Below are positions 15,384 to 26,022 of a DNA stretch of 64,000 bases, in pieces. Origin of the DNA: Firmicutes bacterium HGW-Firmicutes-14 (GTDB taxonomy: Bacteria; Bacillota; Thermincolia; Thermincolales; UBA2595). Under the pieces are notes generated by a model that was not told the origin of the DNA, ran no database searches, and saw nothing but the letters and a program-made list of their open reading frames with translations. The stretch's first letter is position 1. Every line of letters begins with the position of its first letter. The DNA is taken from the NCBI GenBank assembly GCA_002840275.1, contig PHAB01000001.1:62001-126000 (forward strand), given 5' to 3'. The position numbers and the translations under genes are program-made.

Positions 15384-18300
15384 TTGAATTTATCAAGAAG
15401 GAGTTTTTTAAAGTTATCCGGAGCAACAGGTTTGGGATTATTCTTTGGGGAGAAAATATTTGATTTATCCCCGGTTATGGCCCAGGTCAAGTTATTGAAA
15501 ATCAAATCTGCCAAAGCTACACCCACAATTTGCCCCTATTGCAGTGTAGGCTGCGGCCTGTTAGCTTACACGGAAAACGGTAAGCTGATCAACATGGAAG
15601 GAGACCCGGATAACCCGGTCAATCAGGGTTCATTGTGCAGCAAGGGTGCATCGGTTTACCAGCTCTATGACAATGAAAGACGGTTGACCAAACCCATGTA
15701 CAGGGCGCCGGGAGCCACCGAATGGGTGGAAAAGGACTGGGATTGGATGTTTGACAGGATAGTGGAAAGGGTTACAGAAACCCGTGACAAAAACTTTACT
15801 GCTAAACAAACGATTGATGACCCTAAAACCGGGTCAAAAATTGATATCACTGCTAACAGGACCGATGCCATTGCCTCCCTGGGCGGAGCCGGTCTGGACA
15901 ACGAGGAATGTTACCTCCTGCAGAAACTGATGAGAGGCCTGGGAGTTGTCTATCTCGAGCACCAGGCCCGTATCTGACACTCGTCCACGGTCGCAGGTCT
16001 GGGACCATCATTTGGACGGGGAGCAATGACAAACAGCTGGACTGACCTTCAAAATACCGATTGTGCTTTGATTTTGGGCGGCAATCCCGCCGAGAACCAT
16101 CCAATGTCGTTTAAGTGGCTGACTAAAGCCAGGGAAAAGCGCGGGGCTAAAATCATCCATGTTGACCCCCGGTTTACCCGGACTTCCGCCAAGGCTGATA
16201 TTTACGCAAGACTGAGGCCGGGTACGGATATTGCCTTTATGGGCGGTATGATTAATTATATCCTGCAGAATAACCTGTATAACAGGGATTATGTCTTAAA
16301 CTTTACCAATGCCGCATGTGTAATTGTGCCGGAATATAAATTTGAAGACGGGTTGTTCAGCGGTTATGATCCAGCCAAGCGCAAGTATAATCAGGATTCC
16401 TGGAAGTACCAAACCGGGGCAGACGGAAAACCCATCCAGGATTTAACACTTCAGAATCCCCGGTGTGTCCTAAACATCATGAAACAGCACTATTCCCGCT
16501 ATGACCTGGAAACTGTCTGCCGGATAACCGGTACCACAATCGATTCATACCTGAAAGCCATCAAGACCTTTGCTGCCACTGCAGCTAAGGATAAATCCGG
16601 GGTTATCATGTATGCCATGGGGACTACCCAGCATACTGTCGGTTCCCAAAATGTTCGTGCAGATGCAATCGTACAGCTCCTGCTGGGTAATGTGGGGGTC
16701 CCCGGCGGCGGGGTAGCCGCCATGCGCGGGGAGAGTAATGTCCAGGGTTCGACCGATTATGCTTTGCTCTACCATCTCATACCCGGATATCTCAACTGTC
16801 CAAAAACCATTCCGGAACACAGGACTTTAGCAGCTTACAACGAGAAGGAAACAGTCAAAACCAGTTACTGGGTCAATAAACCTAAATTTTTAGTCAGTTA
16901 CCTGAAGGCTATGTGGGGACCCGCAGCCACACCGGGAAACGAGTTTGCTTACCAGTACCTGCCTAAATATGACACTACTCAAAATTATTCCTTTATCGCG
17001 CTGTTCGAAGCCCTGGCAAAAGAGATTATCAAAGGCATGTTTATTTTTGGCATGAACCCCTCAGTAGGCGGGCCAAATACCGCCGTTGAAGCAAAAGCAA
17101 TGGAGAATCTTGACTGGCTGGTAGCGGTTGATTTATTTGAAACTGAGACCGCAGTCTTCTGGAAAGCCCCGGGGGTTGATCCGAAAACCGTGAAAACGGA
17201 AGTATTTATGCTGCCCGCCTGCGGTTCATATGAGAAACAAGGCTCGATCTCCACCAGCGGCCGGATGGCTCAATGGCGGTGGAAAGCGGTTGAACCAATC
17301 GGTGAATCACAAGCCGACCTGGAAATCATTCACCAACTGGCCCTTAAATTAAAGGCGGCTTATGCCATGAGCGCCAAACCTGAAGATGCCCCGATCCGTG
17401 ATCTTTTTTGGAATTACGGTGAAGGTCATGAATGTGACATTGACAAGGTAGCTAAGGAGATTAACGGGTACGATACCAATACCGGTAAACAGGTAGCGAC
17501 CTTCGGCAAGCTGATGGATGACGGTTCGACCTGCTCGGGTAACTGGATTTACTGTGGAAGCTACCCCGAGGAAGGCAAGAACCTGCTGCAGCGGCGTGAC
17601 AACAAAGATACCAACGGATACATTGGTATCTATGCCAATTGGGCCTGGGCCTGGCCGGTCAACCGCCGGATTATTTACAACAGGGCTTCAGCCGATCCCG
17701 CGGGTAAACCGTGGTCACAAGATAAAGCTATTATCTGGTGGGATCCGCTTGCTGTGGATGCTGCTACCGGCTCGGTGGGCAAGTGGGTTGGCTATGATGT
17801 ACCCGACTTTAAGCCAACCGTGGCTCCTGACGCCGTAGACGGTGTTTTCACCGGCAGCCGCCCGTTCATCATGCGTCCTGATGGTTTCGGCGGGTTATTT
17901 GCCGCCATGAATGAAGGCCCGCTGCCTGAACACTATGAGCCGTGGGATACCCCGCTGGACAGGAACCCGTTCTCCAGCCAGATGCTGAACCCGGTAGTAA
18001 AGATTTGGCGTCCCGAGGAGCAGGGAACCCCGGATAAGTATCCGATTATTGCTTCAACGTACAGGGTATGTGAACACTGGCAGGCCGGAATAATGACCCG
18101 GAATACCCCCTGGCTGGCCGAACTCTTCCCCACAATGTTTATTGAAATAGGTGAAGAACTGGCTGATGAAAAGGGTATTAAGAACAGTGACAAGGTCGTT
18201 GTAGAATCCGCCAGAGGCTCAATCGAGTGTTATGCTATGGTTACAAAACGGTTTAAACCCTATGAAATCGACGGCAAAACAATGCATATCATAGGTATGC

Positions 18301-18431
18301 CCTGGCACTACGGATATCAGGGAATCGCTAAAGGAGCCATTGCCAACTACTTAACACCTCATATTGGTGACGGTAATACTATGATCCCTGAATACAAGGC
18401 CTTCTTGGTCAATGTAAGGAGGGCTGAATAA
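15384..18431 (+). CDS. fdhA: Selenocysteine-containing formate dehydrogenase, catalytic subunit
   Basis: A 1015 aa molybdopterin oxidoreductase that reads through a UGA at 15975-15977. The two halves are in the same frame, and UGA falls at EHQARI-U-HSSTVAGLG, the exact place of the catalytic Sec in Fdh-N/Fdh-H. A SECIS-like hairpin follows. The N-terminus has a Tat signal (RRSFLKLSG), so the enzyme faces outside. CPYCSVGCG with a later CSKG binds a 4Fe-4S cluster. It oxidises formate to CO2 and passes electrons to FdhB. The TTG at 15384 was chosen because GGGGGAG precedes it; an earlier TTG at 15270 lies inside the terminator hairpin. Confidence 0.95.
15975..16015 (+). promoter_or_regulatory. 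Bacterial SECIS element at the fdhA UGA codon
   Basis: Directly after UGA, GGTC (15989-15992) pairs with GACC (16003-16006), and the loop contains GCAGGTCTG. That loop is the same as in the E. coli fdhF SECIS, which SelB recognises. Confidence 0.85.
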
Positions 18432-19219
18432 TGGCTGAACTGGCAAAATATATTGATGTTACAAAATGTACAGGATGCCGCGGGTGCCAGGTAGCCTGCA
18501 AACAATGGAACGGATTGGCAGCGGTTGATACAGAGTTCTCCGGCAGTTATGAGAACCCTCCCAAAATGGGTGGTGATACCTGGACTAAAATTCGTTTTTT
18601 TGAAACAGAAGAGAGCGGTAAGGTAAAGTTCCTGTTCCGAAAGGCCCAGTGTATGCACTGCACCGAGGCCAGCTGTGTGGCCGTTTGTGCCGCCGGGGCC
18701 GTAACCAAAAATGACCGGGGCGTGGTCATTATTGACCAGAACCGGTGTATAGGCTGCAAAAACTGTGTTGTGGCCTGCCCCTTCCATGCGGTGGGTTTTT
18801 CCGAGGAAACCGGCACCAGCCGGAAATGCCGGATGTGTTATGAAAGAATAGAAAACGGTATGGACCCTGCCTGTGTGAAGACATGTCCCGTCGGAGCCGT
18901 TACCATCGGTGAACGTGACCGAATTCTGATCCAGGCTAAAGAAAAGGCCTCCCAGTTAAAGGCCAAAGGAATCCGGACCTGGATTTACGGGGAAAACGAA
19001 CTCGGTGGTCTGCATGTAATATATCTTCTAGATGATAAACCCGAAGCTTATGGACTGCCGGTAAATCCCCAGGTGGCTACGGCAAGCCTTTTTGGCAACT
19101 GGTTAAGTGCGCTGGTCGGAGCCGGAATCCTGATTTTTACTCCATTCTGGCTGATATTCGGGCATAGGGGCGAAGGAATTATCAAATCTCGTGGAACGGG
19201 GGTGGACAGTAATGCATGA
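18431..19219 (+). CDS. fdhB: Formate dehydrogenase iron-sulfur subunit
   Basis: A 262 aa electron-transfer subunit with four ferredoxin-type cysteine groups: CTGCRGCQVAC, CMHCTEASC with CAAGA, CIGCKNCVVAC, and CRMCYERI with CVKTC. A single C-terminal helix (about residues 220-245, ALVGAGILIFTPFWLIFG) anchors it to the membrane, as in FdnH. The ATG shares one base with the fdhA stop, so it is translated as a coupled unit. It carries electrons from FdhA to the membrane subunit. Confidence 0.92.
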   Translation: MAELAKYIDVTKCTGCRGCQVACKQWNGLAAVDTEFSGSYENPPKMGGDTWTKIRFFETEESGKVKFLFRKAQCMHCTEASCVAVCAAGAVTKNDRGVVIIDQNRCIGCKNCVVACPFHAVGFSEETGTSRKCRMCYERIENGMDPACVKTCPVGAVTIGERDRILIQAKEKASQLKAKGIRTWIYGENELGGLHVIYLLDDKPEAYGLPVNPQVATASLFGNWLSALVGAGILIFTPFWLIFGHRGEGIIKSRGTGVDSNA

Positions 19220-20135
19220 GTTAACCTGGCCGATAATTATTGCAATTTACCTGTTTGTTGCCGGAGACGGAGTGGCAGCCTTTTACTCCGGGATCCTGGC
19301 TTACTCCTTTGGTAAGGAGAATTATGCAAAGGTTGCCAGGATCGGCGCCTATCTGGGAGTTCCACTGATTTTGTTCGGGCTGTTGATGCTTATCATCGAC
19401 CTGGGACGCCCCTTAAGCTTCTGGCACTTTATCATTGGCGATAATTTCCTGCCGATATTCAGGCCGAGTTCGACCATGTCCCTGGGTACCTGGCTTTTAA
19501 CCGCTTTTGTAATCCTGGGAGGGCTTTATGCCCTAACCTGGCTGGCAGAGGAACAGTTCGCCAAAAAACTGCCTTTTATCCGGGCATTTGCCAACAAACC
19601 GGTTTTGCGCAAAAACCTGGGTTTGGCCACCCTGCCGTTTGCTTTCCTGATCGCCTGCTATACCGGAATTTTGTTGTCCAGCACATCGGCTCCATTGTGG
19701 AACAGCACCCCTTACCTGGGCCTCCTGTTCCTCATGTCTGCCACCTCTACCGGCCTTTCATGTATAATCCTGATCCTGGCCGCCAAAAAAGCCGAACACT
19801 GCCTGATCTACCGGTTATCCATGGCTGATGCCATTGTTGACATCATGGAGCTGATTGTATTTGTCATGCTGATAGTCAGGCTCAGCTCAACCGCTCCCGA
19901 AGCCGCAGTCCTGCTGCTGAAGGGAGAATACAGTACATTGTTCTGGCTGGGTATCGTGGTTATGGGTCTGGTCGTACCGCTGGTTTTGGAAATATATGAA
20001 CTGACTGCCAAAAAGATAAACATAATCAATACCAAAGTACCTGTAGTATCAGCAGTGTTGATCCTGGTCGGCGGCTTTTTAACCCGGGTTGTAATCCTCT
20101 ATGCAGGTCAGGCAACTAAACTCGTCAATTATTAA
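19212..20135 (+). CDS. NrfD/PsrC-family membrane subunit of formate dehydrogenase
   Basis: A 307 aa integral membrane protein with about eight or nine helices of the NrfD/PsrC type; it replaces the cytochrome b subunit FdnI found in E. coli. It should hand electrons to menaquinone. Segments LIIDLGRPLSFWHFI and SPSSTMSLGTW-like (RPSSTMSLGTWLLTAF) are typical. The ATG at 19212 overlaps the end of fdhB by eight bases and follows GGGGGTGG. Confidence 0.88.
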   Translation: MHELTWPIIIAIYLFVAGDGVAAFYSGILAYSFGKENYAKVARIGAYLGVPLILFGLLMLIIDLGRPLSFWHFIIGDNFLPIFRPSSTMSLGTWLLTAFVILGGLYALTWLAEEQFAKKLPFIRAFANKPVLRKNLGLATLPFAFLIACYTGILLSSTSAPLWNSTPYLGLLFLMSATSTGLSCIILILAAKKAEHCLIYRLSMADAIVDIMELIVFVMLIVRLSSTAPEAAVLLLKGEYSTLFWLGIVVMGLVVPLVLEIYELTAKKINIINTKVPVVSAVLILVGGFLTRVVILYAGQATKLVNY

Positions 20136-20158
20136 AGAGAGGCAGGGGAAAATCCGAG

Positions 20159-20959
20159 ATGCAGAATATTATTCACCTTCCCCGGGAACTGGTAGATTTT
20201 TATACTGAGTTAACAGAAATTCAAAAGGATTTTGCCGGCAGCTGTGGTTTCAGCATCGATGAATCCGGAGAAAAAGACGCCGGTAACGGAATTCCATTGA
20301 TACAGGTATATAAGCCGGTTTTCCGCCGGGAAACAGTGATGGCCCTATTCAAACAAAACGCTTTATTAGTCTCTGACCACCAACCCGGATTTAAAAAAGA
20401 AGTTGAAACAATCCTCCAGTCTTCGCCGGATCTAATTTTCCAATTCATCGAAACCGTTATTTCCGGTAATCCTCCTGAATCCAAGGCCGCACTCTCTGAT
20501 GATGCGCACATAAACGATGATATCCTTAATTTTATTGTGCGAAATGCAGTGAAACCGCTTTTAAAGGAGTATGCGCTTCACGTTGCCGGGAAATTTAAAC
20601 CTGATAAGTGGTCAGAGAGCTGCTGCCCGGTATGTGGCGGGAGGCCCGGTATAGCCAGGCTGGAAAGGGAAAACGGGCAGAGGTATCTCAGGTGTTCGAT
20701 GTGTGATACGGAATGGTTGTATAAACGGATGTCATGCTGCAGCTGTGGCAACGAAGACCACGAAAGCCTGGGAATTCTGATAGTGGAGGAATCTCCCGGA
20801 TGCAAAATCGATGTATGTGAAAGATGCAGGTGTTATATTAAGGTCATCGACCAAAAAGAAATGCCGGGTTTTGACATGGAAACTTATGAATTGAACACTG
20901 TTTTCCTTGATATCCTGGCCCGGCAGCACGGGTATGGCAATGAATCTTTGGTTTGTTAA
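20159..20959 (+). CDS. fdhE: Formate dehydrogenase accessory protein FdhE
   Basis: A 266 aa cytosolic protein with a C-terminal zinc-ribbon half: CCPVCGGRPG, YLRCSMCDTEW, CCSCGNEDH and CERCRCYIK, which supply four Cys pairs (about residues 155-230). FdhE is needed for maturation of exported formate dehydrogenases. It is the last gene of the operon, 23 bases after fdhC, and ends at a terminator. Confidence 0.9.
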   Translation: MQNIIHLPRELVDFYTELTEIQKDFAGSCGFSIDESGEKDAGNGIPLIQVYKPVFRRETVMALFKQNALLVSDHQPGFKKEVETILQSSPDLIFQFIETVISGNPPESKAALSDDAHINDDILNFIVRNAVKPLLKEYALHVAGKFKPDKWSESCCPVCGGRPGIARLERENGQRYLRCSMCDTEWLYKRMSCCSCGNEDHESLGILIVEESPGCKIDVCERCRCYIKVIDQKEMPGFDMETYELNTVFLDILARQHGYGNESLVC

Positions 20960-20972
20960 TAAAACATGAAAA

Positions 20973-21017
20973 GACAGCCCTCTGCCAAGTTAGCAAAGCA
21001 GGGGGCTGCCTTTTATT
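20973..21017 (+). terminator. Terminator of the fdh operon
   Basis: CAGCCCTCTGC pairs with GCAGGGGGCTG (11 pairs, one G-T), followed by TTTTATTTCTTTT. Confidence 0.85.
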
Positions 21018-21040
21018 TCTTTTATAACTGCATACCAATA

Positions 21041-21365
21041 TCATTGCCCCGGCTTTGGTATTGGTATATGCAAAAGCCGCATCAATTCCTTCTGTGATTC
21101 GATAACCCGCTCGGCGATAAACTGTTCAAAGGGTTTATCATCTCTGTAAGCTTTCTCAAGAAGTTCAATGTATTCCTGCCGAAGTACCGGAGGAATGACC
21201 GCCAGCAGGTATCCGTCCTGTATCAGTACAGTGTTCATAATCAGTCTGGCAATTCTTCCGTTCCCGTCTTTAAAAGTTTTTTAGTTGTCTCAGCGTTTCG
21301 CCTTCGAAGGGTCTGCGCTCATCCATGGCAGCCTTATATAAGTCAATCAATCTATATGTATCCAT
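21041..21365 (-). pseudogene. fic pseudogene with an internal deletion
   Basis: The first 30 codons (from ATG 21365) read MDTYRLIDLYKAAMDERRPF, typical of the N-terminus of Fic-family proteins. After LRQLK the frame breaks near 21275-21285 and resumes in another frame at KDGNGRIARLIMNT, the Fic catalytic motif, to a normal C-terminus. About 100 residues of the core, including the HPF part of the motif, are missing. Intact Fic proteins transfer AMP to target proteins. This copy should be dead. Confidence 0.78.
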
Positions 21366-21441
21366 ATTTCTTCACCTGTTATTATTTTTTTTAAATTATA
21401 ACACAGAATCTTCCATCCAGCCACCGGCCCCGGTCTATGCC

Positions 21442-21711
21442 TTACCGGTTTTTAACACAGCTTTTGGCCTGCCTAAGATTTTCTTCCCGTGGTTTACCCA
21501 TATAGAAATATAAATTATAATCCCCTAATTGCAGCAGCCTAAGGCCAACCATTGTATTCCAGGCCATACCCAGAATTCCGCCAACCATGGCCAGAATCAT
21601 GGCCACTTTAACACCCTTGGCAATAACCGCCTCACCCGCTGCAGCCAGAATAGTCCTTTGAACATCTGTTGCCGCAGTACCAGCGGTCTGAGGGGAACAC
21701 CAATTGAGCAT
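21442..21711 (-). CDS. Hypothetical 89 aa membrane protein
   Basis: A small open frame just downstream of the large SLH gene, with an Ala/Gly-rich hydrophobic segment (about residues 35-60, VAMILAMVGGILGMAWNTMV) and a basic tail. No good ribosome site precedes the ATG at 21711, so it may be a leftover of a larger gene or be translated weakly after the SLH gene. Family unknown. Confidence 0.35.
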   Translation of the reverse strand: MLNWCSPQTAGTAATDVQRTILAAAGEAVIAKGVKVAMILAMVGGILGMAWNTMVGLRLLQLGDYNLYFYMGKPREENLRQAKSCVKNR

Positions 21712-21726
21712 TTAATTGCGCTGCTC

Positions 21727-24700
21727 TTAACTCTCTGATACTCTGAAAATTACACTGAAGGATTCGCTAATCCCGTTATCTGCGGTCACTGTGAAGCTCC
21801 CCGTATGCACCCCGCCCGGTAAGCCCTCTACCGCATGAACATAAAACATCGTTTCCGTTCTGTTCTGATCGAGCGTATCGGTCCATAGCCCTGGCGGATT
21901 CACTGGGTGTTCCAGAAGAACGGCAAACTTACTCGGATCTGAACTTACTACCTGCAAATTGGTTATAGTCCCCGTACCTGTGCGGTGTATTTCTACGAGC
22001 ATGGTAGTATGATCCCATTCATACCAGGGTGCCCATAATGCAGGGTTGGGATCATAAGGCAGTTCGAGAGTCTCACCAATAATACTTTCCGGACCGGTCA
22101 CGTAATTCTTAACCAAATCTATGGTATAGGTTGCCATCGTAATTGTATACTCAGCTTTTGTCCCGTCTTCCGCTGTCACTTCAATTACCATCTCTACGGT
22201 AACATCAGTATTCTCCTGGTCAGCCACCGGGTCTCCGCCCGGTCCCGCCAGTATCTCCACTGTTGCTGCGGCAGATACTGTAAGACCTGCTTTAAGTACG
22301 CTGACCTTGGTTGGAATGGGTACCACATCAATGTTTCCACCGGACAGCACCCCTATTGTGGTCCCTGTAATGATTTTGGCGGAACTTAGTTCCTGGGTAA
22401 GAGTGACTGTCTTTTCTCCAAATATCGTGTTATCTGTTGCCGATGTTGCCACAACTGTGAAGCTCTCAGCTTCTGTGGTATGTGCCACTGTCACAACCCC
22501 TGTATTAGCCGCTATACTTACGCCGGATACCGGGGTTTCCAATGACCAGGTTACGGTTTCATCAGCCATGGCGGCACCGTTTTGGTCTTTAACCGCTGCT
22601 GAATAAGTTTCGGTTGCGTTTCCGGATAATTTTACCTCTACTGAATCCGGTCCGGCAATTTCCGCCGTGGTAATTATGGCATCCATCAGTACAGCTTTCC
22701 ACGAACCGTCATAATAAACCTTATACCGCTTGCCGTCATTTTCTCCACCGGATACATTGAAATAGAATTTTTTGTCTCTTATACCATTCACGGTACCGTC
22801 AATATACACCTTTTGAGCCACAGAATCCAGCGCAAAACCTGCCACCGCCTGCAGCTGGGATGCTGTTCCCTCGCCTGTCTGAGCCGCCAGGTCCAGCTCA
22901 GTTGTAACAACATTGGCTGCCCAGGTTTCGTCCATAAACGAATAGGCTAATTCAACAGTCTCAAGTGTTCCATGGTCACTGTTACTGACAGTGAATTCAT
23001 AGGTAGATTCTATATCCGTACCTGCCGCGACGGTAATCTTTTCAGCGCCGCTTGTGGTATCGAGGGTAAATCCCTCAACCGCAGGCCCGCCGGTTACAAT
23101 ACCACCGTTTACAAGGCCCGATATATCGATTATTGCAGGTGTGGGTATTTCCAGATACGGATCACCCCATTCGTTTACCAGCCGCCAGTTATCAGAATTG
23201 CTTTCCAGCCAGGGTATACTGAAATCCATGGGTATTGATGCATCTATATAATAAACTGCGTTATCGGCGAGGTGTGTGACTGAATTGATGGTGATTGGTT
23301 CTCCCCAGTAATCATAAAGAACCAGGTCGTCAACTGTAAGGCTTTCCATATTATAATACAGATTCAGGATGAAACCATTCTCAGACAGGTTAGTGATAAA
23401 ACCTTCGTTGGCCGGTATAACAGGTATTATAGCGCCAGAAAACATGGCTTTGGCAAACGCTTGCACAAAACCGTCCACATTTATACCATCCCCGTCTGCT
23501 CGGATCAGGAGATAATAGCCTGCATCTGCTTGAGTCACATTATAAGTTAAACCGGTGGCCCCTTCAATCGGAGTCATTTCATAAGTAGCCGGATCAACCC
23601 GGAACCACTGGCAGCTCAAAAATGCGTGTAGATCGGTCCATTCAACAGGGTCTACCGCGAAAATCTCCGCTTCCAGGCCGGTGCCCGTCAAAATACCATT
23701 GGTATACGTATTAACACTTATGTACCCGTCGAAAAAAATATTAAGAGTGGGCTGCGGTTCCTCTACGACGTTCGACGGCAAACCGGCTTTGGGTCCGTCA
23801 CCCGCCACAATGCGGTACTGATAACTCCCGCCGGGATAGATCCAAAAACTATATATTCCACCATAATAATCTGGATAGAATTCACCGTCAAAATCAGCCC
23901 AGTTTTCGCCGCCATCGGTGGAATACTGCAGGGTAAAGCTCTCGCCGGCATCCTCTGACGGGATAAATTCGAGGTATAATTCTAGCCCGTCAACTGTTTT
24001 TTGATTTACCAAAACAAACAGGCCGCCAATACTATCCGGGTCAGCCACCGGAGGGGTGATTACAGGGAGGCTGCCACCTTCACCCGGTGTGAATGGGTCC
24101 TCCGCCAGGTTTACTACTGTCACTGTTGCCGCTGCAGTTTTCGTGCCGTCTGCCGCAGAAGTTGCCGTAATAGTGGCACTGCCTGTGGCCAGCGGTGTTA
24201 CCACACCGTTATCAACAGTGGCCACTGCTTCGTTGCTGGATGACCATGTAACATTTTTACTTGTGGCGTTTTCAGGGACTATGGTGACTGTTATGGTTCG
24301 CGCTGCCCCGCCTGCGATCAGGGTCATGGTTGCCGGTGAAACCGTAACACCGCTTACAGCTACAGATGAATTCCCACCGCTGCTTCCACCACCGCCGCCT
24401 GTGGTTACCCCGCCGCCGGAGGTTGTTGTCCCACTGGTGCCGCCGGGTACAGGCTGGCCTCCGCTGGTAGTGCCGCTTACCTCACTGCCAACCTCAATTT
24501 TGGTGCCAATAGTATTTATCGTACAGTTGTCTCCCTGTATATTTGCATTTTTGACAGTACCTGTGCCGCCGATTGTTGTGTTCGGAGCTTCAGAATTTAC
24601 ATTTGTAATAGTTGCGCCGGTTCTCGCCGTAATTGCCGCACCCTGGGCCGTCTGCAACACAGAAACCGTATTAACCGCTGCCGCGCTGCCAACAGTAAGA

Positions 24701-25725
24701 TTTGCGTCAGGGGCAGTGACCTTTACATTGTTAACCTGGGCGTTTTGGATCACGACGGGAACATTTGAAACAGAAATTTCAATACTGCCAATTTTCCCCT
24801 CGACGAAAACATCATCTTTCCCGTCATCAATATAAACCAATTCCACCGTTGCGCCGCTCTCGGTGAAGACACGGACGTTCCCGTCAACTTTGGATATTAT
24901 GACCCTGCCGAGTTCACTGCTGCCAATAATCCTGACAGAGTTCACACCGCCGCCGCGAACAACAGTTCTTCCTGTCACCTTAACATTTTCCAGAACAACA
25001 TTCCCGTCTCCGGCGCCATCGCCGATAATTAAATCGCCCCTAACCGTTACATCTTTAAGGGTGACCTCCGGAACGTTAATCATGACGTTACCTTCAGAAA
25101 CCTCAGTATAGGTGCCTGCGGTTTTTATATAGTTTTTCAACAGGTTATCCATGATCTGGGCAAATTCTGCCCGTGTTATGTTTTGCTGCGGGTTTAACCG
25201 TCCGTCCGAACCTGCAACATATCCTGCCGATACAAGAGACGCAATACTGTCTTTAGCCCAGGCGCTCACCTTGTTTTTGTCGGAGAACTTGTCCAGGCTG
25301 GTTTCAGCGCTGCCTGACAGTTTAAACGCCCGGGCAAGTACAGTGAAAACTTCCTCACGGGTAATACTGTTATCAGGATTTAATTTGCCGCCGCTGCCAA
25401 CAAATGTTTTCATGTAAACAGCCCTGGCCATGTCGTCATAGTACCATGCGCCCGGAGCTACATCAGTATATCCGTTTAGCGATGCCCTTTCCTCTGCGCC
25501 AAATGCACGGTTGATAATCACCGCCATTTGTGCTCTTGTTAAATTATCCTTTGGCATAAGTTTTCCGTCTGCCCCTGTCAGTAAACCATTGGCAACTGCT
25601 CTTTGCAGGGCAGCCGTTGACCAATCGTTTGGCATATCAGAGAACTCTGCGGTGAATGCTGCAATTGGCAGCATACAGATAACCACCGCTGCTGTAAGCA
25701 GATACACTAATGCTTTTCTGTTCAT
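21727..25725 (-). CDS. Large SLH / beta-helix / Ig-like surface protein
   Basis: A 1332 aa exported protein; the ATG at 25725 has AGGAGG seven bases upstream and opens a clear signal peptide (cut near residue 26). Three N-terminal SLH repeats (about 27-195) attach it to wall polymer. Next comes a Val/Asn-rich parallel beta-helix-like part (about 200-420), a Gly/Ser/Thr linker, a Big_2 Ig-like domain (about 460-540, starting VSGVTVSPATMTL), and further beta-sandwich modules to the C-terminus, including another Ig-like and a cadherin-like type. No catalytic motif is visible. It is probably an S-layer-associated adhesin or structural protein. Its promoter is close to consensus, which suggests abundant expression. 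Confidence 0.87.
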   Translation of the reverse strand: MNRKALVYLLTAAVVICMLPIAAFTAEFSDMPNDWSTAALQRAVANGLLTGADGKLMPKDNLTRAQMAVIINRAFGAEERASLNGYTDVAPGAWYYDDMARAVYMKTFVGSGGKLNPDNSITREEVFTVLARAFKLSGSAETSLDKFSDKNKVSAWAKDSIASLVSAGYVAGSDGRLNPQQNITRAEFAQIMDNLLKNYIKTAGTYTEVSEGNVMINVPEVTLKDVTVRGDLIIGDGAGDGNVVLENVKVTGRTVVRGGGVNSVRIIGSSELGRVIISKVDGNVRVFTESGATVELVYIDDGKDDVFVEGKIGSIEISVSNVPVVIQNAQVNNVKVTAPDANLTVGSAAAVNTVSVLQTAQGAAITARTGATITNVNSEAPNTTIGGTGTVKNANIQGDNCTINTIGTKIEVGSEVSGTTSGGQPVPGGTSGTTTSGGGVTTGGGGGSSGGNSSVAVSGVTVSPATMTLIAGGAARTITVTIVPENATSKNVTWSSSNEAVATVDNGVVTPLATGSATITATSAADGTKTAAATVTVVNLAEDPFTPGEGGSLPVITPPVADPDSIGGLFVLVNQKTVDGLELYLEFIPSEDAGESFTLQYSTDGGENWADFDGEFYPDYYGGIYSFWIYPGGSYQYRIVAGDGPKAGLPSNVVEEPQPTLNIFFDGYISVNTYTNGILTGTGLEAEIFAVDPVEWTDLHAFLSCQWFRVDPATYEMTPIEGATGLTYNVTQADAGYYLLIRADGDGINVDGFVQAFAKAMFSGAIIPVIPANEGFITNLSENGFILNLYYNMESLTVDDLVLYDYWGEPITINSVTHLADNAVYYIDASIPMDFSIPWLESNSDNWRLVNEWGDPYLEIPTPAIIDISGLVNGGIVTGGPAVEGFTLDTTSGAEKITVAAGTDIESTYEFTVSNSDHGTLETVELAYSFMDETWAANVVTTELDLAAQTGEGTASQLQAVAGFALDSVAQKVYIDGTVNGIRDKKFYFNVSGGENDGKRYKVYYDGSWKAVLMDAIITTAEIAGPDSVEVKLSGNATETYSAAVKDQNGAAMADETVTWSLETPVSGVSIAANTGVVTVAHTTEAESFTVVATSATDNTIFGEKTVTLTQELSSAKIITGTTIGVLSGGNIDVVPIPTKVSVLKAGLTVSAAATVEILAGPGGDPVADQENTDVTVEMVIEVTAEDGTKAEYTITMATYTIDLVKNYVTGPESIIGETLELPYDPNPALWAPWYEWDHTTMLVEIHRTGTGTITNLQVVSSDPSKFAVLLEHPVNPPGLWTDTLDQNRTETMFYVHAVEGLPGGVHTGSFTVTADNGISESFSVIFRVSES

Positions 25726-25911
25726 GAAAATACCTCCTGTCAATAATTGATTCCGGTAAGCCTTTTGGAAAATTAAGAAGTTCGCCGGGTTTTCTTCGCA
25801 TCCAGCGGTGTATTCAGAGGTAAAAAACGTCTTAGGATAATCTATGGGGACTAATGGATGAGACTTGATCAAATGAATTGTCGGAGTGGATGTTGTCCAA
25901 CAAAACCATTT

Positions 25912-25927
25912 TGACTGACTACAGTCA
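25912..25927. promoter_or_regulatory. Palindrome at the -10 box of the SLH gene, possible operator
   Basis: TGACTG-ACTA-CAGTCA overlaps the edge of the -10 box on the minus strand. CAGTCA recurs at 26108-26113 before the tetR gene at 26160, so the divergent TetR protein may bind both. Confidence 0.4.
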
Positions 25928-25955
25928 TTATAATTTTTTTTCATTATATTGTCAA
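25927..25955 (-). promoter_or_regulatory. Consensus sigma-A promoter of the large SLH gene
   Basis: TTGACA (25950-25955), a 17-base spacer and TATAAT (25927-25932): perfect consensus on the minus strand. The transcript would have a leader of about 195 bases. Confidence 0.88.
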
Positions 25956-26022
25956 TATAGGTGAAAATGTGGCGAAATATGTAAAATGTTGAAAACCAGA
26001 GTATACATATAAATTCAGGGTT

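Noticed and set aside
15270-16026. Two separate formate dehydrogenase genes or a nonsense mutation at 15975
   Set aside because: The halves share one frame, UGA falls at the catalytic Sec site and a SECIS-type hairpin follows.
24056-24835. 259-codon open frame on the plus strand
   Set aside because: It lies opposite the large SLH gene and is rich in Pro, Val and Thr, as expected for an antisense shadow; no ribosome site.
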